DNA of 64,000 nucleotides from Caulobacter sp. BP25 (GTDB lineage Bacteria > Pseudomonadota > Alphaproteobacteria > Caulobacterales > Caulobacteraceae): assembly GCF_002737755.1 (NCBI RefSeq), contig NZ_PEGH01000020.1:270487-334486 (forward strand), read 5' to 3'. The notes beneath the pieces are model-generated. The model was not told where the DNA came from. It was given only the letters and a program-made list of their open reading frames with translations, and did not search any database. Shown piece after piece: positions 30,800 through 39,666 of this stretch (its first letter is position 1; each line of letters begins with the position of its first letter). The position numbers and the translations under genes are program-made.

Positions 30800-31660
30800 A
30801 TGATGGATTTCCCACCTGGCCTTAGCGCCCTTTCCGACCGCTACGACGTGGTGCTGTGCGACGTCTGGGGCGTGATCCACAACGGCGTTGCCAGCTTCCC
30901 CGAGGCTTGCGAGGCCCTGACGAAATGGGGCCAGGAGAAGGGCCCGGTGGTGCTGATCTCCAACTCGCCGCGCCCGTCGGCCGACGTGGTGGCGCAGCTG
31001 GATAGCCTGTCCGTGCCGCGCTCGGCCTGGAGCGGCTTCGTCACCTCGGGCGACGCGACCCGGGCGCTGCTGAAGGGCCAAAGCCCCGGCAAGGTCTGGA
31101 AGATCGGCCCCGCCCGCGATGATGTCCTCTATGACGGCATCGACTTGATCCCCGCCGGTTGCGAGGACGCCGATTTCATCTCGTGCACCGGCCTCTACGA
31201 GGACGAAAAGGAAGTCCCCGAGGACTATCGCGACCGCCTGAAGGTCGCCGCCGACCGGGGCCTCTTGTTCATCTGCGCCAATCCCGACCGCGTCGTGCAG
31301 CGCGGCGACAGGCTGATCTTCTGCGCCGGCGCCCTGGCCGACCTTTATGAAAGCCTGGGCGGCAAGGTCGTGATGGCCGGCAAGCCCTATGGCGCGATCT
31401 ACGACCTGGCCCTGGCCGAGGCCGAGCGCCTGCTTGGCCGCCCCGTCGATCGCGACCGCGTGCTGTGCGTCGGCGACGGCGTCATCACCGACGTCAAAGG
31501 CGCCCACGACCAGAAGCTGGCCTGCCTGTTCATCGCCAAGGGCATCCACGGCGAGACGGCGATCGGCCCGGACGGGAAGCTGAACCCGGACGCCGTGCGC
31601 GCCCTGCTCGACGCCGAACAGGTCGGGGCGACCCATGCCGTCGGCGATCTGGTCTGGTGA
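30800..31660 (+). CDS. HAD-superfamily hydrolase, class IIA (TIGR01459-like)
   Basis: The protein has 286 residues. HAD motif I is DVVLCDVWGVIH (nucleophile Asp), motif II is the SNSPRP region, and motif III/IV is GKPYGAIYD...VLCVGDGVITDVKGA. It belongs to the NagD/4-nitrophenylphosphatase-like subclass. It probably dephosphorylates a small metabolite. It heads a co-directional run with the MaoC and ribF genes. Confidence 0.9.
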   Translation: MMDFPPGLSALSDRYDVVLCDVWGVIHNGVASFPEACEALTKWGQEKGPVVLISNSPRPSADVVAQLDSLSVPRSAWSGFVTSGDATRALLKGQSPGKVWKIGPARDDVLYDGIDLIPAGCEDADFISCTGLYEDEKEVPEDYRDRLKVAADRGLLFICANPDRVVQRGDRLIFCAGALADLYESLGGKVVMAGKPYGAIYDLALAEAERLLGRPVDRDRVLCVGDGVITDVKGAHDQKLACLFIAKGIHGETAIGPDGKLNPDAVRALLDAEQVGATHAVGDLVW

Positions 31661-31720
31661 TCGGGTCTTGCGGCGCTATGCTGCGTGCAACGCACAATAA
31701 GAACCCGAGGGGAAAGCGTC

Positions 31721-32143
31721 GTGCAGGGTAAGTTTCTGGAAGAGCTGAGCGTTGGCCAGACGGCCGAGCTGGTCCGCGTCGTCGGCGAGGCCGATATCGA
31801 AGCCTTCGCCGAGGTGACCGGCGACAACAATCCTGTCCACCTGGACGCCGACTACGCCGCCAAGACCGCCTTCGGCGAGCGGATCGCTCACGGCATGCTG
31901 TCGGCCGGCTACATCTCCGCGGTGCTGGGCACCACCCTGCCCGGTCCCGGCGCGATCTATCTGTCCCAGGCGCTGCGCTTCAAGCGGCCGGTCAAGATCG
32001 GCGACAGCGTCACCGCCCGCGCCACCGTCACCGAGATCGACGCCGCCAAGGCCCGCGTCACCCTCGCCACCGTCTGCCTGGTCAACGGCAAGCCCGTCGT
32101 CGACGGCGAGGCCGTGGTCATGGTCCCCCGCAAGGCCGCCTGA
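31721..32143 (+). CDS. MaoC-like (R)-specific enoyl-CoA hydratase
   Basis: The 140-residue hot-dog-fold enzyme has the hydratase-2 motif VTGDNNPVHLDADYAAKTAF followed by ERIAHGML, which includes the catalytic Asp and His. It resembles PhaJ, which feeds beta-oxidation enoyl-CoA into PHA synthesis. The start is a GTG at 31721 with GAGGGG upstream. Its stop overlaps the ribF ATG by one base. Confidence 0.9.
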   Translation: MQGKFLEELSVGQTAELVRVVGEADIEAFAEVTGDNNPVHLDADYAAKTAFGERIAHGMLSAGYISAVLGTTLPGPGAIYLSQALRFKRPVKIGDSVTARATVTEIDAAKARVTLATVCLVNGKPVVDGEAVVMVPRKAA

Positions 32144-33096
32144 TGCCCCTGAAGACGATCCAAGCCTGGAAGGACCTGCCCTCCGAAGCGCGCGGCGCGT
32201 CGGTGGCGCTGGGCAATTTCGACGGCGTCCATCGCGGCCACCAGCAGGTGATCGCCCAGGCCGCGAAAGCCGCCCTGGCCGGCAAGACCTCGCTGGGCGT
32301 GGTCAGCTTCGACCCGCACCCGCGCCGCCTGTTCCGCCCGACCGAGCCGGCCTTCAAGCTGATGACCCACGCCCAGCAGGCCCGCGCCCTGGCCGGCCTG
32401 GGCGTCGGTGTCTTCTACCTGCTGCCGTTCGACTTCGAGATGGCCAGCTACGGCGACCGCGAGTTCGTCGAGAAGGTGCTGGTCCAGGGCCTGGGCGTGA
32501 AGCATGTGGCCGTCGGCTTCGACATCTCATTCGGCCGGGGCCGCAGCGGCAGCGCCGAGCTGATGAAGGCCTATGGCGAGGAATACGGCTTCACCGTTTC
32601 GGTGGCCGAGCCGGTGGGTGGCGCCTCGACCGACGGGGGCGACGAGAAGTTTTCCTCGACCGGCGTCCGCGACGCCCTGCGCGACGGCCATCCCGAGCAG
32701 GCCGCGCATATCCTGGGTCGCCCCTTCGCGATCGAGGGCGTGGTGCGGCGGGGGCAGCAGCTGGGCCGGCAGCTCGGCTTCCCGACCGCCAATGTCGAGG
32801 TCGAGGACTACGTCGTCCCCAAGCTCGGCGTCTACGCCACCCGCACCCGCCTGCCCGACGGCCGCGAGGTCCCGGGCGTGGCCAATCTGGGCAACAACCC
32901 GACGACAGGCATCGTCGAGACGCGGCTGGAGACCTGGCTGTTCGACTTCGACGAGGACCTCTACGGCCAGATCATCGAGACGGATCTCGTGGCCTTCCTG
33001 CGCCCGGAGCTGAAGTTCGACAGCCTGGAGCTGATGATCGCGCAGATCCGGCGCGATGAGCAGCAGGCGCGGGCGATCGTCGCGCCGGCGTTTTAG
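32143..33096 (+). CDS. ribF: Bifunctional riboflavin kinase / FMN adenylyltransferase
   Basis: The protein has 317 residues. The N-terminal nucleotidyltransferase domain has ALGNFDGVHRGHQQVI and the SSTGVRDALRDG motif. The C-terminal riboflavin-kinase domain has GRQLGFPTANVEVED and the catalytic-Glu segment PTTGIVETRLETWLFD. It makes FMN and FAD for the flavoenzymes that are abundant in this region. It overlaps the MaoC stop by one base. Confidence 0.97.
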   Translation: MPLKTIQAWKDLPSEARGASVALGNFDGVHRGHQQVIAQAAKAALAGKTSLGVVSFDPHPRRLFRPTEPAFKLMTHAQQARALAGLGVGVFYLLPFDFEMASYGDREFVEKVLVQGLGVKHVAVGFDISFGRGRSGSAELMKAYGEEYGFTVSVAEPVGGASTDGGDEKFSSTGVRDALRDGHPEQAAHILGRPFAIEGVVRRGQQLGRQLGFPTANVEVEDYVVPKLGVYATRTRLPDGREVPGVANLGNNPTTGIVETRLETWLFDFDEDLYGQIIETDLVAFLRPELKFDSLELMIAQIRRDEQQARAIVAPAF

Positions 33097-33106
33097 GCGG
33101 CTACAG

Positions 33107-33215
33107 GCCCCCTCCGGGCCTGCGGCCCTCCTCCCCCGGAGGGGGAAGAAGGATCGCGATGGCCTTCCGCCCCCTCTGGGGGCGGACGACCTGCGAAGCA
33201 GGTCAGGTGGGGGCA
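33107..33215. repeat. Palindromic GC-rich intergenic repeats before ileS
   Basis: Three nested dyads are present: CCCCCTCCGGG...CCCGGAGGGGG, CCGCCCCC-tct-GGGGGCGG, and GACCTGC-gaa-GCAGGTC. Similar C-rich palindromes recur at 36332-36445 and 57340-57450. The 284-bp ribF-ileS gap holds no gene. Confidence 0.55.
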
Positions 33216-33380
33216 AGTACTGGCTTTGCCGCCGCCCCTCTGCTATCCCGCTGCCCCATGAGTTCCGTTCGGAAGATTTCGCGAATTATCCGCCCGGCGT
33301 GACGCCGCCGGACGATCCTCCAGCGCGCGCCGGGTTTTCCCGCCCCCTTCCGACACCCCGCTAAAGCCGGACACCTATCC

Positions 33381-36326
33381 ATGGCCGACGACGCCACGCC
33401 CGCCCGCGACTATCGCGAGACCGTCTTCCTTCCCGACACCCCGTTCCCGATGCGCGCGGGCCTGCCCAAGAAGGAGCCCGAGATCCTGGAGGGCTGGGCC
33501 GCCCTGTCCGACAAGGGCCTGTACGGCGCGGTGCGCGCCAAGCGCCAGGCTGACGGCGCGCCGATGTATGTGCTGCACGACGGCCCGCCCTACGCCAATG
33601 GCGCGATCCATATCGGCCACGCGCTGAACAAGATCCTGAAGGACTTCGTGGTCCGCTCGCGCTTCGCGCTGGGCTACGACGTCGACTACGTGCCGGGCTG
33701 GGACTGCCACGGCCTGCCGATCGAGTGGAAGATCGAGGAGAAGTTCCGCAGCCAAGGCCGCCGCAAGGACGAGGTCCCGGCCGAGGAGTTCCGCCGCGAA
33801 TGCCGCGCCTATGCCGGCGGCTGGATCGAGGCCCAGAAGACCGAATTCCAGCGCCTGGGCGTGCTGGGCGACTGGTGGAACCGCTACGCCACCATGGACT
33901 TCAGCTCGGAAGCGACCATCGTCGCCGAGTTCCATAAGTTCCTGGCCAGCGGCCAGCTCTATCGCGGCTCCAAGCCGGTGATGTGGAGCCCGGTCGAGCG
34001 CACGGCCCTGGCCGACGCCGAGATCGAGTACCACGACCACGTCTCGCCCACGATCTGGGTGAAGTTCCCGGTTCGTGGAATCACGACGGGATCGGAGGAG
34101 GCGGCTGACGCTCTTCTGCCACTCCACAAGGCCTCAGTAGTGATCTGGACCACTACGCCTTGGACGATCCCTGCGAACAGAGCTGTCTCGTACAACCCTG
34201 AAATCACATATCGGCTCTATGAAGTCGTGGCTCTTGAAGAGGGGTTAGACTTCGCGCCGTGGACGCATCCCGGCGATCAGCTGATCATCGCCGAAAAGCT
34301 GGCCGAAGACGTGATGAAGGCGGCAAAAGTCTCAAGCTTCAAAAAGCTTCAAGAGGTCAACTGCCAAGGCCTGAGACTTAATCATCCGCTGAGCAATCTA
34401 GACACCTACTACCGGTTCCCCGTCCCCATGCTGGCCGGCGACCACGTCACCGACGACGCCGGGACCGGCTTCGTCCACACCGCGCCGGGCCATGGCGCCG
34501 ACGACTATCTGGTGTGGCTGAAGAGCGGCTACAGCCTGGACGCCATCCCCGACACCGTCGACGCCGACGGCGCCTACTATCCGCACGTGCCGCTGTTCTC
34601 GGGCCTGAAGGTCATCGAGACCGAGGGCAAGAAGGTCGGCAAGTTCGGTCCCGCCAATGGCGCGGTCATGGACAAGCTGATCGAAGCCGGCAACCTGTTG
34701 GCGCGTGGCCGCGTCGAGCACAGCTATCCGCACAGCTGGCGGTCCAAGGCGCCGGTGATCTTCCGCAACACCCCGCAGTGGTTCATCCGCATGGACCAGG
34801 CCGTGGCCTCGCTGGACGGCAAGACCCTGCGCGAGGTCGCGGTCCAGTCGCTGGCCGACACCGCTTTCCACCCCGACGCCGGCCGCAACCGCATCGGCGC
34901 CATGGTCGAGACCCGTCCCGACTGGCTGATCAGCCGCCAGCGCAACTGGGGCACGCCGCTGGCCATGTTCGTGGACAAGCACACCGGCCAGCCGCTGAAC
35001 GATCCCGAGGTCAACGCCCGCATCCTGACGGCCATCCGCGAGGGCGGCGCCGACGCCTGGTTCACGCGTCCGGACGCCGATTTCCTGGGCCATCACGACC
35101 CGGCCCAGTACGAGAAGATCACCGACATCCTCGATGTCTGGTTCGACAGCGGCTGCACCCACGCCTTCACGATCGAGGGCCGGGCCGACAGCCACTGGCC
35201 GGCGGACCTTTATCTGGAAGGCTCGGACCAGCACCGCGGCTGGTTCCAGTCCAGCTTGCTCGAAGGCTCCGGCACCCGTGGCCGCGCGCCCTACAAGGCC
35301 GTCCTGACCCATGGCTTCACCATGGACGAGAACGGCGAGAAGATGTCCAAGTCCAAGGGCAACACGGTCGAGCCGCAGTCGATCACCAAGGAGTCCGGCG
35401 CGGAAATCCTGCGCCTGTGGGCGGCCATGGTCGACTATTCGGAGGACCAGCGGATCGGCAAGACGATCCTGGCCACCACGACCGACGCCTATCGCAAGCT
35501 GCGCAACACCATGCGCTACCTGCTGGGGGCTCTGGCCGGCTTTGATGAGGCCGAGCGCGTCACCGACTACGCCGACTTCCCGCCGCTGGAGAAGTACATC
35601 CTGCACCGCCTGTGGGAGCTGGATGGCCAGGTCCGCGAGGCCTACGAGAGCTACCGCTTCTCGGACGTGATCCGGCCGCTGATCGAGTTCTGCCAGGGCG
35701 ACCTGTCGACCCTGTTCTTCGACATCCGCAAGGACAGCCTCTACTGCGACGCGCCCACGGCCCTGCGCCGCCGCGCCTATCGCACGGTGCTGGATTACGT
35801 CTTCGACCGCCTGACCATCTGGCTGGCCCCGCTGGCCAGCTTCACGATGGAAGAGGCCTGGACGACGCGCTTCCCCGAGGCTGGTCCGGTGACGCTGCGG
35901 GTCATGCCGCCGCGCGTCGACGCCTGGCGCAATGACGCCGAAGCCGCCCGCTGGGCCAAGGTCGAGACCGTCACCTCGGTGGTGACCGGCGCCCTGGAGG
36001 TCGAGCGCCGCGAAAAGCGCATTGGCTCGGCGCTGGAGGCCGCGCCGGTGGTGCATGTCGCCGACGCTGATCTGCTGGCCGCCTTCGAGGGCCTGGATGC
36101 GGCCGAAGTATTCCGCACGTCTTCCGCCACGCTGGTGGCCGGCGACGGCGGCGCCTTCCGCGTCGAGCAGGTCAAGGGCGTCTCGGTCGATCCCAAGCTG
36201 GCCGAAGGCAAGAAGTGCGCCCGCTCGTGGCGGATCCTGCCGGAGGTCGGAACCGATCCGCGCTATCCGGAGCTTAGCCTTCGCGACGCCGACGCCGTGG
36301 CCCATTGGGACGCGACGCACAGATGA
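33381..36326 (+). CDS. ileS: Isoleucyl-tRNA synthetase
   Basis: The 981-residue class-I synthetase has the HIGH motif in AIHIGHALNK (77-80) and KMSKS in GEKMSKSKGN near 654. The CP1 editing domain has TTTPWTIPANRA, and the WQRGWFQ-type segment DQHRGWFQSS and the anticodon-binding C-terminus are present. It charges tRNA-Ile and hydrolyses Val-tRNA-Ile. About residues 231-343 (34070-34410) are encoded with much lower GC and different synonymous codons than the rest, suggesting a recombined segment. It lies upstream of lspA. Confidence 0.97.
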   Translation: MADDATPARDYRETVFLPDTPFPMRAGLPKKEPEILEGWAALSDKGLYGAVRAKRQADGAPMYVLHDGPPYANGAIHIGHALNKILKDFVVRSRFALGYDVDYVPGWDCHGLPIEWKIEEKFRSQGRRKDEVPAEEFRRECRAYAGGWIEAQKTEFQRLGVLGDWWNRYATMDFSSEATIVAEFHKFLASGQLYRGSKPVMWSPVERTALADAEIEYHDHVSPTIWVKFPVRGITTGSEEAADALLPLHKASVVIWTTTPWTIPANRAVSYNPEITYRLYEVVALEEGLDFAPWTHPGDQLIIAEKLAEDVMKAAKVSSFKKLQEVNCQGLRLNHPLSNLDTYYRFPVPMLAGDHVTDDAGTGFVHTAPGHGADDYLVWLKSGYSLDAIPDTVDADGAYYPHVPLFSGLKVIETEGKKVGKFGPANGAVMDKLIEAGNLLARGRVEHSYPHSWRSKAPVIFRNTPQWFIRMDQAVASLDGKTLREVAVQSLADTAFHPDAGRNRIGAMVETRPDWLISRQRNWGTPLAMFVDKHTGQPLNDPEVNARILTAIREGGADAWFTRPDADFLGHHDPAQYEKITDILDVWFDSGCTHAFTIEGRADSHWPADLYLEGSDQHRGWFQSSLLEGSGTRGRAPYKAVLTHGFTMDENGEKMSKSKGNTVEPQSITKESGAEILRLWAAMVDYSEDQRIGKTILATTTDAYRKLRNTMRYLLGALAGFDEAERVTDYADFPPLEKYILHRLWELDGQVREAYESYRFSDVIRPLIEFCQGDLSTLFFDIRKDSLYCDAPTALRRRAYRTVLDYVFDRLTIWLAPLASFTMEEAWTTRFPEAGPVTLRVMPPRVDAWRNDAEAARWAKVETVTSVVTGALEVERREKRIGSALEAAPVVHVADADLLAAFEGLDAAEVFRTSSATLVAGDGGAFRVEQVKGVSVDPKLAEGKKCARSWRILPEVGTDPRYPELSLRDADAVAHWDATHR

Positions 36327-36331
36327 TAGTC

Positions 36332-36445
36332 TCCCTCTCCCATGGGGAGAGGGGTAGGGGTGAGGGGGTAAACCGTCAGCCGGTGTAACCCCTCACCTCC
36401 CGCCGCCTTCGCGGCGGGTCCCTCCTCTCCCTCTGGGAGAGGATT
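36332..36445. repeat. Palindromic repeat cluster between ileS and lspA
   Basis: CTCTCCCATGGGGAGAG is a hairpin, followed by CCCGCCGC-cttc-GCGGCGGG and TCTCCCTCTGGGAGA. They lie in the 140-bp gap and may terminate the ileS transcript or shape the lspA leader. Confidence 0.55.
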
Positions 36446-36466
36446 TCAGAACGGGGGACGACGAGC

Positions 36467-36964
36467 TTGAAAATCACCCGCCTCGGCTGGACCGCCTACG
36501 CCGTCGCCGCCGCCGTCCTGGTTCTGGACCAGATCAGCAAGCTCTGGATTCTTGGGGTCCTGGGGCGCGAACAGGGCGCCAGCGTGCCGCTGCTGGGCCC
36601 GCTGCACCTGACCATGGTCCATAACTACGGCATGAGCTTTGGCCTGCTGAAGAACAGCGACTGGGGCCGCTGGCTGCTGATCGGCTTTTCGATCGTGGTG
36701 GTGATCGGCCTGGCGATCTGGGTCCGCAAGGCGACGCGGCTGCTGCCCGTGATCGGCATCGGCATGATCATCGGCGGGGCCATCGGCAACAACCTGATCG
36801 ACCGGGTGCTGTATGGCTATGTCGTCGACTTCATCGACGTCTCGCGGCTCTATTTCCCCTGGGTGTTCAACATCGCCGACTCAGGCATCTCGGTCGGGGT
36901 GGCGCTCTTGCTGCTGGACAGTTTCCTTTCCGAAGAGAGCAAACTGTCGCACCAGACCCAGTAG
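36467..36964 (+). CDS. lspA: Prolipoprotein signal peptidase (signal peptidase II)
   Basis: The 165-residue protein has four transmembrane helices. The two catalytic-Asp motifs are GGAIGNNLIDRVLYGYVVDF and FNIADSGISVGV. It cleaves the signal peptide from diacylglyceryl-modified prolipoproteins in the inner membrane. The start appears to be a TTG at 36467 (MKITRLGW...). A predicted lipoprotein gene follows 112 bp downstream. Confidence 0.96.
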   Translation: MKITRLGWTAYAVAAAVLVLDQISKLWILGVLGREQGASVPLLGPLHLTMVHNYGMSFGLLKNSDWGRWLLIGFSIVVVIGLAIWVRKATRLLPVIGIGMIIGGAIGNNLIDRVLYGYVVDFIDVSRLYFPWVFNIADSGISVGVALLLLDSFLSEESKLSHQTQ

Positions 36965-37076
36965 TTTTGGCCGATTGCCGCCGCAATCGCGTGAGACATT
37001 GGCGCCCGCGCGAGGATGTCGTATCGAGAGCGTCCGAATTTTGGGCCGGGGGTCGGCTCTGCTGGAGCATGGTTTG

Positions 37077-37646
37077 ATGAGTTTCAACCGGGTCGCCGCT
37101 GTTAGCGCCCTGACCGTCGTGGCCGCCATCGGCCTGGCCGGCTGCACCTCGACCAAGAAGGCCCTGGGGATGGACAAGGTCGTCCCCGACGAATTCCGCG
37201 TGGTCAGCAAGGCCCCGCTGGTGGTGCCGCCCGACTATTCGCTGCGTCCGCCCGCGCCCGGTGAGCCGCGCCCGCAGGAGCTGCAACCCGAAAGCGCCGC
37301 CCGCGCCGCCCTGATCGGTCAGAGCAACGCCGCCGGCCGCTCGGAAGGCGAAAAGCTGCTGGTCGCCCGCGCCGGCTCGGACAAGGCCGATCCGCTGATC
37401 CGCTTCGTCGTCGACGACGAGAACGGCGACCTGGCCCACAAGGACGAGAGCTTCGCCAGCAAGGTGATGTTCTGGAAAAAGGATCAGACCAAGACCAACG
37501 TGACGACGGCCGCCGAAGCCGGCGCCAACGCCCCGATGGAAGTCGACGCCGCCGCCGAAGAGGCTCGCCTCAAGAAGCTGGTCGGCACGGGCGGCGTGGT
37601 CATCAGCCGCGAAAAGAAGGGCGGCATCAAGCTGCCGGGCCTCTAG
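37077..37646 (+). CDS. DUF3035-family lipoprotein
   Basis: The 189-residue protein has an export signal ending in the lipobox GLAGC (Cys about 22), so it is a substrate of the adjacent LspA. The next part, DEFRVVSKAPLVVPPDYSLRPP, is the DUF3035 signature, followed by an Ala/Glu-rich region and a C-terminal VGTGGVVISREK. The function is unknown; the location is probably the periplasmic face of the outer membrane. An intrinsic terminator follows. Confidence 0.88.
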   Translation: MSFNRVAAVSALTVVAAIGLAGCTSTKKALGMDKVVPDEFRVVSKAPLVVPPDYSLRPPAPGEPRPQELQPESAARAALIGQSNAAGRSEGEKLLVARAGSDKADPLIRFVVDDENGDLAHKDESFASKVMFWKKDQTKTNVTTAAEAGANAPMEVDAAAEEARLKKLVGTGGVVISREKKGGIKLPGL

Positions 37647-37670
37647 AGGCCGGACTTCACCGAAATGCAG

Positions 37671-37704
37671 AACGGCCCGGATCCTCGCGGTTCCGGGCCG
37701 TTTT
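37671..37704 (+). terminator. Rho-independent terminator after the DUF3035 gene
   Basis: AACGGCCCGGA and TTCCGGGCCGTT form an 11-12-bp stem followed by TTTTCGTTT. It lies in the 62-bp gap between convergent genes. Confidence 0.85.
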
Positions 37705-37708
37705 CGTT

Positions 37709-38611
37709 TCAGTCGTCCAACCGCGCCGGTGTCTCGATGACATAGCCGCGCCGACGCAGCTGATCGAGCACGCCGCCCTCGCGCAGCAGGGGCGTCATGC
37801 TGACGAAAGCCACCGCGCCCTCACGGCGCTCCAGCATGCCCGCGATCGCCTCCGCCATGCCGGTCTCGCCAGCCGCCAGCGAGTCCTGCAGACTCCTGAT
37901 GGCTTGAAGACAGGGGTCGTAGGCGGCCGGACCGACCAGCAGCGCCCTCACGTCGCCGTTCATCCAGGCTTGCGCCCGCTGCTGGCGCTGCGCCGCCGGG
38001 TCACGCGGCCGGATCGCCCAGCGAACGCAGTTGAGGCTGTCGCCGCCGCCCGCCGCGAAACCGACCCTCATCGCCTGGGCCTGGTCGCCGGAGATAAACA
38101 CCAGCTTCGCGCCCAGCCGACGCGCCTTCCCCTCGAGATCCAGCGCAATCCCCGGCACGGGCTTGGCGCGGCTTTCGAGGTCGGTCTTGATCAGGATGCC
38201 CGCGAAGTTGGGCCGAAACCTGCCATAGAGTTCGACCTTCTGCCCGGCTGCGGCGGCGATCTCTGTCAAGCGCGCGCGCTCGGACTCGGTCAGCTCGACC
38301 AGCCAGTCGCGGTCGGCTCGCACCAGCTCGCGCGAGAAGTTGGTCTGGCTGGAGCGAATGGCGATGACGCGTCGCGTCGCCTTCACCCGGCGATTGAAAG
38401 CCTTGTCGTCCCAATTCGCCGAGGCGGGTACGGACACGCCGACGCCCAATACCCAAACCTTGGCGTCGCCCTTGCTGACACTCCACCAGGCGGGGCCCGG
38501 AGTGCGGGCGTTGACCACCAGCGCCTCGACCAGGGCGGGTTGGTCCACGTCCTGAGCCCAGGCGGGCGCCGCGCCGAGCGCCAGCATCAGAGCGATCAAA
38601 ACGGCCTTCAC
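37709..38611 (-). CDS. TraB/GumN-family protein, tandem paralogue 3
   Basis: The 300-residue exported protein has a cleavable signal (MKAVLIALMLALGAAPAWAQ). The family start GPAWWSVSKGDAKVWVLGVG is present, but the usual GxxH metal motif (as in GTxH) reads GVGV. The C-terminus ends GGVLDQLRRRGYVIETP, a typical GumN tail. It is third in a co-directional trio (57-bp gaps). The exact role is unknown; TraB/GumN/Tiki homologues are proposed metalloproteases, but this one lacks the His. Confidence 0.82.
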   Translation of the reverse strand: MKAVLIALMLALGAAPAWAQDVDQPALVEALVVNARTPGPAWWSVSKGDAKVWVLGVGVSVPASANWDDKAFNRRVKATRRVIAIRSSQTNFSRELVRADRDWLVELTESERARLTEIAAAAGQKVELYGRFRPNFAGILIKTDLESRAKPVPGIALDLEGKARRLGAKLVFISGDQAQAMRVGFAAGGGDSLNCVRWAIRPRDPAAQRQQRAQAWMNGDVRALLVGPAAYDPCLQAIRSLQDSLAAGETGMAEAIAGMLERREGAVAFVSMTPLLREGGVLDQLRRRGYVIETPARLDD

Positions 38612-38667
38612 GAGCGTCCCCGCCTCAACCTTGAGACTGTGATCTCAGAGCCGAAGCGGGCGCGCCG

Positions 38668-39609
38668 TCAATCCCCCGGCGTCCGCACGGTGATCCCACG
38701 CGCCCGCAGCTTGTCCAGCACGCCGTTCTCGGCCACCAGACCGCGCATCTGGTAGTAGGCCACGGCGTGGCCGGGGGTCTTCAGCAGGTTCGCCAGCGCC
38801 TCGACCTCGTCGTCCACCGACTGGCGCTTGGCGTCAGAGACGCCGGGCAGGGCCAGCTCGCAGCGTTCGGCGCCGCGCGGTCCGGCCAAGGCGTCCTTCA
38901 CCCGTCCTTGCGCCCAGGCGTCGGCCGCAGCACGCGCCGAGGCGGGGCCGACCTCTGTCAGGTCAAGGATTTCCGAAAGACAGGTCAGGCCCGCGTCCTC
39001 GTTATGCCCCCGGACCAGACCCTTGATCATCGGCATGGCCTTGTGGGTTCCGGCCGAACGAACCTTGACCCCTCGCCCGCGCGCGGCGCGCTCGATGGCC
39101 TTGTCCGGCTCGGCGGTGTCCATCCTGGCCTTTTTCGTGCTGGCGCCCGCCAGCTTCAGGCCGACGAACAGCGGCTTCCAGGTCTTCCAGCCCTCCGGCT
39201 TCTTGGGTTCAACCGCCGCCCACGCGCGGCCGGTGCGCGCGGCCAGCGCGGGTTCGCGCGCGGCCCATGCCCCGTCGCCCCGCAAGCTTCTGGCCAGCTT
39301 CAGCATGGCCGGGATGTCGGTCAGACCCGCCCGCCACTCGGGCGGCGTCAGCAGGGCGAAGGCACCGTCCAGGCGGCGGTCCAGCACGGACCTGTCCCAG
39401 GCCATGCCCTTGGGCAGGGCCGTCGGCGTGCCCAGGACGTAAATCGTGGTGTCGGCGTCGGAGACGCGCCACCAGGCCGGTCCCGGCAGCTTGGCGCTGA
39501 CCACCAAGGCTTCCACCACATTGGCCTCGGGATCGTCGATCGCCTGCGCGTTCGCCGAAGACGCCAAGGCGGCTCCGGCCAAGGCCAGGCCGATTAGAAC
39601 TGCTCGCAT
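38668..39609 (-). CDS. TraB/GumN-family protein, tandem paralogue 2
   Basis: The 313-residue protein has a signal peptide (MRAVLIGLALAGAALASSANA). It shares LPGPAWWRVSDADTTIYVLG with its neighbours, but GxxH is again absent (GTPT). The middle region is Lys/Arg-rich and diverged. The C-terminus ends VLDKLRARGITVRTPGD. Its position between two paralogues indicates tandem duplication. Confidence 0.82.
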   Translation of the reverse strand: MRAVLIGLALAGAALASSANAQAIDDPEANVVEALVVSAKLPGPAWWRVSDADTTIYVLGTPTALPKGMAWDRSVLDRRLDGAFALLTPPEWRAGLTDIPAMLKLARSLRGDGAWAAREPALAARTGRAWAAVEPKKPEGWKTWKPLFVGLKLAGASTKKARMDTAEPDKAIERAARGRGVKVRSAGTHKAMPMIKGLVRGHNEDAGLTCLSEILDLTEVGPASARAAADAWAQGRVKDALAGPRGAERCELALPGVSDAKRQSVDDEVEALANLLKTPGHAVAYYQMRGLVAENGVLDKLRARGITVRTPGD

Positions 39610-39666
39610 TTCCCCTCCCCGTGTCGAGGCTCAACCTTCGCGGGACCGTGTGGCGGAAGCTTGGCC

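Noticed and set aside
34398..36320. 640-codon minus-strand frame opposite ileS
   Set aside because: It is an antisense artefact of third-position GC in ileS with no recognisable domain.
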